Source: Streptomyces sp. NRRL F-6676
GTDB taxonomy: Bacteria > Actinomycetota > Actinomycetes > Streptomycetales > Streptomycetaceae
Assembly: GCF_000725625.1 (NCBI RefSeq)
Contig: NZ_JOHS01000018.1
Span: 60,477 to 124,476, forward strand
Direction: 5' to 3'
Length of the DNA stretch: 64,000 nt
In this document: piece by piece, positions 42,296 to 49,423 of the stretch
How positions within the stretch are numbered: the stretch's first letter is position 1
Layout: the number at the start of each line of letters is the position of its first letter
The notes under the pieces: generated by a model
Seen by the model: the letters and a program-made list of their open reading frames with translations, nothing else
Database searches by the model: none
What the model was told of the DNA's origin: nothing
Made by a program: the position numbers and the translations under genes

Positions 42296-42988
42296 TCAGC
42301 CGGCGGACGGCAGCGTGGCCCGCCCCGGGCGGCACATCACCGGGTAGCTCGCGGCAGCGGCCGCCGCGGCCGCCGCGTCCCCGTCCCGCAGCGCGTCGAG
42401 CAGCGTGTCGTGGTCCATGTACGTCTCCGGCGTGAGCTCCGTGCCCACGTCGCCGCGCAGCCAGTCCCGCAGCACCTCGCTGAGGTCCGCGTACATCGCC
42501 GTCATGACCTCGTTGCCGGACGCGGCCACGACCCCCAGGTGGAACGTCGCGTCGGCCGCCACGAACGCCTCCGGGTCCCCGGACCGCCACGCCTCCTCCC
42601 GGCGCACCAGCAGCGTCTCCAGCTGCTTCAGATCGCGTTCCGTGCGCCGCTCGGCGGCCAGCCGGGCCGCCGCCGACTCCAGCGCCGAGCGCAGCTCCGC
42701 GATGTGACCGGCGTCCGCACCGGCGAACCGGCGGTGCATCACCCCCGCCAGCTCGCTGGTGGCCACGACGTACGTGCCCGAGCCCTGGCGGATGTCCAGC
42801 AGTCCGTTGTGCGCGAGCGCGCGCACGGCCTCCCGCACCGTGTTGCGCGCGACGCCGAGCTGCTCGACCAGCTCCGGTTCGGCCGGGATGCGGGAGCCCA
42901 CCGGCCACTCGCCCGAGGTGATCTGCGCCCGCAGCGCCGCGATGACCTGCTCGGAGAGCGCCGAACGGCGGGGATGACTCAGTGGCAT
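42296..42988 (-). CDS. GntR/FadR-family transcriptional regulator
   Basis: Predicted 230 residues. N-terminal winged helix (IPAEPELVEQLGVARNTVREAVRALAHNGLL, in part) and a C-terminal FCD effector domain with metal-type His (HIAELRSALE, DATFHLGVVAASGN, DHDTLLDAL). ATG 42988 has GGAGG 6 nt upstream. It is divergent from the MFS gene with a 76-bp shared region containing a palindrome, so it probably controls that transporter and itself. Confidence 0.9.
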   Translation of the reverse strand: MPLSHPRRSALSEQVIAALRAQITSGEWPVGSRIPAEPELVEQLGVARNTVREAVRALAHNGLLDIRQGSGTYVVATSELAGVMHRRFAGADAGHIAELRSALESAAARLAAERRTERDLKQLETLLVRREEAWRSGDPEAFVAADATFHLGVVAASGNEVMTAMYADLSEVLRDWLRGDVGTELTPETYMDHDTLLDALRDGDAAAAAAAAASYPVMCRPGRATLPSAG

Positions 42989-43047
42989 GGGGGACCTCCG
43001 GGCGGGCGCCTGGTCACCCCGGGGGCCCGGGACAAGAGTGGACAACC

Positions 43048-43062
43048 AATCATCCCATGATT
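43048..43062. promoter_or_regulatory. Palindromic operator between the GntR and MFS genes
   Basis: AATCAT-CCC-ATGATT is a perfect 15-bp palindrome, unusually AT-rich for this genome, ending 2 bp before the MFS ATG. Position and form fit a GntR-family operator. Confidence 0.55.
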
Positions 43063-43064
43063 CT

Positions 43065-44405
43065 ATGATGGGGGACATGGCCAGCGACAACTCCCGCACG
43101 ACGACACCCCGCCCCATATCCGGCACGGAGACCGGCTCCGTGGCCGGCAGCGGCGCGACCGCGGCGGCCGACGGGACCCCGGCCGGCCCGAAATCGTCCT
43201 CCACGCGCGCGTGGGCGATGCGGCTCCTCCCTATAGGCATCGTCCTGGCCGCCCTCAACCTCCGCCCCGCCGTCACCAGCCTCGGCGCCCTCCTGGAGGA
43301 GGTCCGCGACGGCCTCGGCATGAGCGGCAGCGTCGCGGGACTGCTGACCTCCGTGCCCTCCCTGTGCTTCGCCGTCTTCGGCGTCATGGCACCCCGGCTG
43401 GCCCGCCGCTTCGGGCTCTCCGCCGTGGTCTGCACCGGCATGGTCGCGATCACCGCGGGACTGCTCGTCCGGCCCTACGCCGGGAACACGGTGGGCTTCC
43501 TGGCCGCCACCGCCCTCGCCCTCATGGGCATCGCCGTCAGCAACGTCCTGATGCCGGTCATCGTCAAGCGCTGGTTCCCCGACCGGGTCGGCCCCATGAC
43601 CGGCCTGTACTCGATGGCCCTCGCGCTCGGCACCTCCCTGGCCGCCGCCGTCACCGTCCCCGTGACCGACGCCCTGGGCGGCGACTGGCACTCCGGGCTC
43701 GCCGTGTGGGCGGGGCTCGCCGCGGTCGCCGTCCTGCCCTGGCTGGCGCTGCTGCGCGCCCGCGGCGCCGAACCGTCCGAGCCCGCCCCCGCCGCGCCCC
43801 GCATCGGGGGGAGCGGCCTGCGCATCACCCGCAGCCGCATCGCCTGGGCGCTGGCCGTCTTCTTCGGGCTCCAGTCGACCGCCGCGTACATCACGATGGG
43901 GTGGATGGCGCAGATCTACCGCGACGCCGGCCTCTCCGCCGGCACGGCGGGACTGCTGCTCGCCCTCACCATGGTGATGGGCGTCCCCCTCGCCTTCGTC
44001 ATCCCCCGGGTGGCCACCCGGCTGCCCCACCAGGGGCCCATCGCCGTCGTCCTCGGCATCTGCGGCCTCGCCGGGTACGCGGGGCTCTACCTCGCCCCCG
44101 CGGGCGGCGCCTGGGCCTGGGCGTTCCTGCTCGGCATCTCCAACTGCGCGTTCCCGCTCGCGCTGACCATGGTCGGCATGCGGGCCCGCACCGGCGCGGG
44201 CGTGGCCCAGCTGTCCGCCTTCGCGCAGAGCACCGGGTACCTCATCTCGATCCCCGGGCCGCTCCTGGTCGGCGTCCTCTACCAGCACTCCGGCGGCTGG
44301 GGGCAGCCGCTGGCGCTGATGGCCGTCCTGATGGTCCCGCAGATCCTCGTCGGCATCCTGGCGGGCCGCGACCGCACCGTGGAGGACGAAGCGGCGGCGC
44401 GCTGA
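43065..44405 (+). CDS. MFS transporter, CynX/NimT type
   Basis: Predicted 446 residues with about 12 transmembrane helices after a 45-residue hydrophilic Thr/Ala-rich N-terminus. GIVLAALNLRPAVTSLGALLEEV at the start of the core is the hallmark of the cyanate/2-nitroimidazole transporter branch. Start could be ATG 43065, 43068 or 43077. Controlled probably by the divergent GntR protein. Substrate unknown. A 38-codon gene of a transporter-associated family follows. Confidence 0.88.
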   Translation: MMGDMASDNSRTTTPRPISGTETGSVAGSGATAAADGTPAGPKSSSTRAWAMRLLPIGIVLAALNLRPAVTSLGALLEEVRDGLGMSGSVAGLLTSVPSLCFAVFGVMAPRLARRFGLSAVVCTGMVAITAGLLVRPYAGNTVGFLAATALALMGIAVSNVLMPVIVKRWFPDRVGPMTGLYSMALALGTSLAAAVTVPVTDALGGDWHSGLAVWAGLAAVAVLPWLALLRARGAEPSEPAPAAPRIGGSGLRITRSRIAWALAVFFGLQSTAAYITMGWMAQIYRDAGLSAGTAGLLLALTMVMGVPLAFVIPRVATRLPHQGPIAVVLGICGLAGYAGLYLAPAGGAWAWAFLLGISNCAFPLALTMVGMRARTGAGVAQLSAFAQSTGYLISIPGPLLVGVLYQHSGGWGQPLALMAVLMVPQILVGILAGRDRTVEDEAAAR

Positions 44406-44411
44406 CGCGCC

Positions 44412-44536
44412 CCCCCCGCACGGGGGCGGGTACGGCACTGCCGGCGCGGCCCCCGCGCGAGGGCGGGTACGGGGCACGGCCGGCGCCCCGGCGCGAGGAC
44501 GGGCACGACTGACGCCCCCGCACGAGGGCGGGCGCG
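44412..44536. repeat. Four imperfect GC-rich tandem repeats after the MFS gene
   Basis: Units of about 23 bp of the form CCCCCGCACGAGGGCGGGTACGG start at 44412, 44449, 44485 and 44514. Each is partly self-complementary, so the array could form several hairpins and may end MFS transcription. Confidence 0.7.
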
Positions 44537-44559
44537 GGGGAAGTGCGAGACTTGTCCCC

Positions 44560-44676
44560 ATGCCCGTCCTCGAACCGAACCCGCAGAACGGCCAGAAGAA
44601 GATGCTGCTCGTCTTCGGCGCGTTCCTCGCCATCCTCGTGGTCATCGCCGTCATCGCGACCATCGCCGCGCCCTGA
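44560..44676 (+). CDS. 38-residue membrane protein, SGM_5486-type transporter-associated
   Basis: Encodes MPVLEPNPQNGQKK followed by one transmembrane helix ending ATIAAP. I recognise this from the SGM_5486 family of short proteins encoded next to MFS transporters in Streptomyces. Here it lies 154 bp after the MFS stop. No strong ribosome site is seen; GAGACT 4 nt upstream of the ATG region could be a -10 for a leaderless transcript. A role in transporter stability is inference. Confidence 0.75.
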   Translation: MPVLEPNPQNGQKKMLLVFGAFLAILVVIAVIATIAAP

Positions 44677-44835
44677 CCCCACCCTGCGTGGTGGGGCTGT
44701 CCCCCCTGTCCCCTAGGGGGCGAGTGTCAGGGTCAAGTGGGTGGATCACCGGATGGGCCCGGCCCCTCCGACTCCGTACCTTCGAATCGTGACCGCACAC
44801 CGCGGCCACGACGGCACGGAGACCCTGGAGGCGTC

Positions 44836-45045
44836 ATGCCGGCCCGCGCGCACACCCCGCCCCGCCCGGCGTCCACGGGTGGCATCGACATCCGGCTCCC
44901 CTGGTGGGCGCTGGCCCTGCCGGTGCTCGCCTTCCTCACGCTGCTGACCCTCATACTCAACCCCGCCCACGCGGGCACGGCCGGTGCGGACACGGGTCTC
45001 ACCCACGTCGTCGAACACGCGGCGCAGCTGATCCACCACTCGTAG
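44836..45045 (+). CDS. Small membrane protein of unknown function
   Basis: Predicted 69 residues with a single hydrophobic segment (LPWWALALPVLAFLTLLTLIL) between a basic Pro-rich N-terminus and a His-containing C-terminus (GLTHVVEHAAQLIHHS). GGAG lies 5 nt before the ATG. Coding bias supports translation. No family recognised. Confidence 0.72.
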   Translation: MPARAHTPPRPASTGGIDIRLPWWALALPVLAFLTLLTLILNPAHAGTAGADTGLTHVVEHAAQLIHHS

Positions 45046-45100
45046 GCGGCTCGGCCAACTCCCTGAGCCCACTGGCCTGTTTCGTGCGAAGCTGGGACAC

Positions 45101-45619
45101 ATGAGCGTCGCAGAACCCCGCAGGATCGTCCTCCTCCGCCATGCGAAGGCCGACTGGCCCCCGGTCGCCGACCACGAGCGCCCGCTCGCCGACCGGGGAC
45201 GCAAGGACGCCCCCGTCGCCGGCCGCCGGCTGGCCGACTCGGGCATCGCCTTCGACCTGGCCCTCTGCTCCACCTCGACCCGGACCCGGGAGACCTGGAA
45301 GCTCGCCGTCCACGAGCTGCCGCACCGGCCGAAAACCGTCTACGAGGAGCGGGTCTACGATGCCTCGCCCGGCGAACTGATCGCCGTGCTCAACGAAACC
45401 CCCGACGACGTCCGCAACCTCGTCCTCATCGGCCACAACCCCGGGGTCCAGGGCGCCGCCGAGGTGCTCTCGGGCCGGTCCGACCCCGAGGCCCGCGACC
45501 GCATGACCCGCCGTGGCTTCCCCGCCGCCGCGTTCGCCGTCCTCACCTTCGACGGCCCCTGGAAGACCCTGGAGCCCGGCGCGGCTGTGCTCGACGACTA
45601 CTGGGCCCCCACCGAGTAA
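45101..45619 (+). CDS. SixA-like histidine phosphatase
   Basis: Predicted 172 residues. LLRHAKAD near the N-terminus is the phosphohistidine RHG-type motif, and VLIGHNPGV holds the second catalytic His. SixA relatives dephosphorylate phosphohistidine on phosphotransfer proteins or act on small phosphoesters. It stands alone; no HPt partner is nearby. Confidence 0.9.
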   Translation: MSVAEPRRIVLLRHAKADWPPVADHERPLADRGRKDAPVAGRRLADSGIAFDLALCSTSTRTRETWKLAVHELPHRPKTVYEERVYDASPGELIAVLNETPDDVRNLVLIGHNPGVQGAAEVLSGRSDPEARDRMTRRGFPAAAFAVLTFDGPWKTLEPGAAVLDDYWAPTE

Positions 45620-45709
45620 CGGCCCCCGCTGTCCCGTCCCTGGTCCTCCGCGGGAGGGGCCATGGCCCACCCCCGGTCCATGGCCCTGCCCGGTGGCCGG
45701 CGCCCGCGG

Positions 45710-46921
45710 TTACAGGGAGTCGTCCTGCGTGTCCGCCGCCTCGACCTCTTCCCGGGTGACCCCCAGCAGATACAGCACCGTGTCCAGGAAGGGAAAGTTC
45801 ACCGCCGTGTGCGCGGCCTCCCGCACCACCGGCTTCGCGTTGAACGCCACGCCCAGGCCCGCCGCGTTCAACATGTCCAGATCATTCGCCCCGTCGCCGA
45901 TCGCCACCGTCTGTGCCAGCGGCACCCCCGCCTCCGCCGCGAACCGGCGCAGCAGCCGCGCCTTGCCCGCCCGGTCGACTATCTCCCCGGTGACCCGCCC
46001 GGTCAGTCTGCCGTCGACGATCTCCAGGGTGTTGGCCTGGGCGAAGTCCAGCCCGAGCCGCTCCCGCAGATCGTCGGTGACCTGGGTGAAGCCGCCGGAG
46101 ACGACCCCGACCTGGTAGCCGAGCCGCTTCAGCGTACGGATCAGCGTGCGCGCCCCCGGGGTGAGCCGCACCTCGCTGCGCACCTTGTCCACCACGGACG
46201 CGTCGAGCCCCTTCAGCAGCGCGACCCGCGCGTGCAGCGACTGCGCGAAGTCGAGCTCGCCCCGCATCGCGGCGGCGGTGACCTCGGCGACCTCCGCCTC
46301 GCACCCCGCGTGCGCGGCGAAGAGCTCGATGACCTCGTCCTGGATGAGCGTGGAGTCCACGTCCATGACCACCAGCCGCTGCGCCCGCCGGTGCAGCCCG
46401 GCCGAGACGACGGCGACGTCGACACCGAGTGCCGCGGCTCCGGTCGCCAGCGCGGTCCGCAGGGGCTCGGTCTCGACACCGGAGACGGCGAACTCCACCG
46501 CCGTCACCGGGTACTTGGCGAGCCGGAAGATACGGTCGATGTTGCCGCCCGTGCCGGAGATCCACGCGGCGATCGCCGCCGTGGCCTCCGCGGTGAGCGG
46601 ATGGCCGAGCACCGTGACCAGGGAGCGCCCCGAGCCGCGCGGACGGTTGTCGCCGGTGCCGGAGATGATCTCCGCCTGCATCTTCATCGACTCCGCCCAG
46701 CTGTGGACGGTGGCCCGCAGGTCACCCTCCGTCCCGGCGGTGGGCTGCGTCACGAGCGCGCAGAGCACCATGCGGCCACGGGTGACGACCTGCTCGATGT
46801 CGACCACGTCGACGGAGTAGGCGGCGAGGGTGTCGAACAGCCCGGCCGTCATGCCGGGGCGGTCCTTGCCGAAGATCTTGACAAGGAGAGTGGGCGTGTC
46901 GGTGGTGTGCGATGCGCTCAT
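45710..46921 (-). CDS. serB: Phosphoserine phosphatase SerB with N-terminal ACT domains
   Basis: Predicted 403 residues. The first 170 or so residues carry ACT-like regulatory folds (LLVKIFGKDRPGMTAGLFDTL). The HAD phosphatase domain has DVDSTLIQDEV near residue 186, SGGF (motif II) and IGDGANDLDML (motif III). Catalyses the last step of serine synthesis. Length and layout match mycobacterial SerB2-type enzymes, where serine acts through ACT. Confidence 0.94.
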   Translation of the reverse strand: MSASHTTDTPTLLVKIFGKDRPGMTAGLFDTLAAYSVDVVDIEQVVTRGRMVLCALVTQPTAGTEGDLRATVHSWAESMKMQAEIISGTGDNRPRGSGRSLVTVLGHPLTAEATAAIAAWISGTGGNIDRIFRLAKYPVTAVEFAVSGVETEPLRTALATGAAALGVDVAVVSAGLHRRAQRLVVMDVDSTLIQDEVIELFAAHAGCEAEVAEVTAAAMRGELDFAQSLHARVALLKGLDASVVDKVRSEVRLTPGARTLIRTLKRLGYQVGVVSGGFTQVTDDLRERLGLDFAQANTLEIVDGRLTGRVTGEIVDRAGKARLLRRFAAEAGVPLAQTVAIGDGANDLDMLNAAGLGVAFNAKPVVREAAHTAVNFPFLDTVLYLLGVTREEVEAADTQDDSL

Positions 46922-47035
46922 GGTGTTTCCACCGTATCCGGCACGCAGTGCCCCGCGCCCGCGCGGTCCGCCTGACGGACACGGAACAGTACGCGACGGC
47001 CGGCTGAACCGGCCGTTGACCAGAGGCGAACACTC

Positions 47036-49111
47036 TCACCCCCGCTCGGTCCGCCGTCCGCGGGGCGGTTCCGGGGGTGGCTCGGGCGGTGCCCCCGGAG
47101 GACGTCCCGGCGGTGGCCCGGGTGGTGCCTCCGGAGGACGTCCCGGCGGTGGCGGGGGTGCGACGGGCCGGGGCGGCACCGTCGGCCGCGGGGGCACCCC
47201 CGGCCCCGGTGAGCGGGCCGGGGAAGGGGGCGGCAGGGGTCCCACGACCGTGGGTGCCCCGTGCACACCCGGTGCCGGCTCCTCGAACCCGGGCGGCCGC
47301 GCGTCCTCCGGTTCCCACGCACCGCCCGCGCCGTCCGGCTTTCGCGCATACGGACCGGTGCCGGGGGCCGGTGCCCGAGGGGACACGGCCGGCCGGTGGG
47401 GGCCGGCGGCCCCGCCCAGCGGTACGGTCCCGCCCGGCGGCACTGCCCCGCCAGGCGGCGCCCCCTCCCCGGACAGCGCGGCCCCCGGCGGCGCACCCCC
47501 GGGCACAGCCCCCCGCCCCGCCGCCCCGAACCCCCACGCCAGCAGCGCACCCGCCGCCCCGGCTCCCGCGCCCCACGCGGCGCCCAGCAGCAGTGCCGTA
47601 CCGAGGTGTCCGTGCAGCACTATGCCCGCCCCGAAGGCGTCGAAGCCGAGCACCGACAGCGAGGCGTCCACCGACACGTCCGTCAGCCGGGCCAGCAAGG
47701 GCAGTGCAAGCGCCGTCACGACCCCCAGCCGCAGTGCGCAGCGCCCCGCGAAGCCGAACGGACCCTGCTCCCGTACGACCGAACCACCCCTCCCCGGGCC
47801 ACGCCCGGCAGCGCCCCCTCCCACAGCCGCCGTACCCGCCATCCCGGCCGACGGCACGGTGTACGCCGTCGAAGGTGGCGTCCGTACCGCCGTCAACACC
47901 CCGGCCAGCAGCATCATCAGGGCCGCCGCCACCCCCAACAGCCACACCCGCCCGTCCAGTTCGGCCAGCCGCCGCAGGGTGACGGGCTCGTCGGACCCCG
48001 TGCTCAGCAGGCGGTTCACGGGGTCGGGCAGGAGCCGCGCGAGCGCCCCCGTCGCCCTGCCGTCCCACGGGACGAACAGGCCGATCGGCACACCCATCCA
48101 CACCCCGTTGGGCGCGCCCAGCAGTGCCGCGCCCGCGATCCGCCTCGGGTGCGGGTCGCCGACCGCCGCGTACGCCGCCGCCGCGAGGCCCGCCGCCACC
48201 GCCGTCAGCGACACCGTCACCAGCGCGGACACGGCCGGCCGCACCACCCGGTGCACGACGTCCCAGCCGCGCGGCAGTGGGGTCCGGCGGGAGGCGAGCA
48301 GCGCGATCAGCAGCACCCCGGCCGCCCACACGGCACCGCCCAGCAGCGTGGGCCCGGTGTCGACGGTGAAGCCGACCGCGGCCCTGGCGCGCACGAGGTC
48401 GCCGATCCGGTCCGGCAGCGACCCGCCGAGATCCCCCAGGTCCCCGAGATCCCCCAGGCCGCTCCACCCAGGTATCTCCAGCCCACCGTCCCCCGGACCC
48501 CCTGACCCCGTCCCCGAACCCCCCGCCCCCATGCCCGGCAGCGCATCGAGCCCCAGCGCACCCCCGTCCATCGTGATGACGTCGTGTCCCGCCCAGGCCA
48601 GCCCGCCCAGCACCGCCACGAACAGCGCGACGACCGCCCCGGCCCGCGCGAGGAGTTCACCCGGCGCCGGCACAACTCCCGCCGCGCGCAGGGACCGCAG
48701 GAAGAACCAGGACAGCAGCAGCGCACCGACCAGCCCGACACCCAGCGGCGTGATCTGCAATGCGGTCGTCGCCTCGGTCCCCTTCAGCCCGAACACCGAG
48801 ACGTCACCGGCGGGTTCGACCGATCCACCCGCGCCGAGCGCCACCACCGCCGCGGTCATCGGCCCCAGCGAGGCCGTCGAGTCCGCCTCCAGCAGATGCA
48901 GTCCGAGCGCGGCCGTGCCCGCCATCCCGACGACCGCCCAGCCGACGCACGCGAGCGCGGCGAGCAGCACATCCCGCCACGGCACCCGCCGGCCACGCAC
49001 CCCGGCCCCCGGGCCACCCGTACCGCTTCCCGGGCCACCCGTACCGCCCCCGGGGCCACGCGCCCCGGCCCCCGCTCCGTCCCCGGCCCGTTCGGCCGGC
49101 CCAGCACCCAT
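47036..49111 (-). CDS. Streptophobe-family multi-pass membrane protein
   Basis: Predicted 691 residues. After a Gly-rich N-terminus there are about ten hydrophobic segments up to residue 540, separated by loops such as the DLGDLGDLGG repeat, and then a proline-rich tail of about 150 residues with PPGRPPEAPPG-like repeats. The pattern matches the Streptomyces streptophobe family, of unknown function. ATG 49111 has GGGGGA 6 nt upstream. It is divergent from the FHA-ABC gene. Confidence 0.8.
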   Translation of the reverse strand: MGAGPAERAGDGAGAGARGPGGGTGGPGSGTGGPGAGVRGRRVPWRDVLLAALACVGWAVVGMAGTAALGLHLLEADSTASLGPMTAAVVALGAGGSVEPAGDVSVFGLKGTEATTALQITPLGVGLVGALLLSWFFLRSLRAAGVVPAPGELLARAGAVVALFVAVLGGLAWAGHDVITMDGGALGLDALPGMGAGGSGTGSGGPGDGGLEIPGWSGLGDLGDLGDLGGSLPDRIGDLVRARAAVGFTVDTGPTLLGGAVWAAGVLLIALLASRRTPLPRGWDVVHRVVRPAVSALVTVSLTAVAAGLAAAAYAAVGDPHPRRIAGAALLGAPNGVWMGVPIGLFVPWDGRATGALARLLPDPVNRLLSTGSDEPVTLRRLAELDGRVWLLGVAAALMMLLAGVLTAVRTPPSTAYTVPSAGMAGTAAVGGGAAGRGPGRGGSVVREQGPFGFAGRCALRLGVVTALALPLLARLTDVSVDASLSVLGFDAFGAGIVLHGHLGTALLLGAAWGAGAGAAGALLAWGFGAAGRGAVPGGAPPGAALSGEGAPPGGAVPPGGTVPLGGAAGPHRPAVSPRAPAPGTGPYARKPDGAGGAWEPEDARPPGFEEPAPGVHGAPTVVGPLPPPSPARSPGPGVPPRPTVPPRPVAPPPPPGRPPEAPPGPPPGRPPGAPPEPPPEPPRGRRTERG

Positions 49112-49423
49112 GGCAGATCCCCCGATCCGCGTCCTTCGCGTCGCGGCGCACCCGCCGTCACGTGCCCCGGTACGGGCCGGCCCGGCGGATGTCCCCCTCG
49201 CGTGGTTTACCACTTTCCGGCCCGGTTCCAACCCCCGGCGGCGGCAAAGACACCCGCACGTGCGAAGCCGCCGCCGTACGCCGCCCTACGCCGTCGTACA
49301 CGGTCTTCACAAGGCCCGACTTTCGGTCAGGGGTGCCCGCCTGAAATAGTTCCCCACGATGTTCGACATCCCTAGACTCCCCGCGACGGGGGTAATTCGG
49401 GGGACAACTCAGTGGGGCATGGA
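49112..49423. other. 312-bp divergent intergenic region
   Basis: It must hold promoters for the streptophobe gene and the FHA-ABC gene. A TAGACT hexamer at 49373-49378 is a candidate -10 for the latter, without a good -35. GTACGCCG-type short repeats occur near 49270-49300. No gene seen. Confidence 0.4.
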
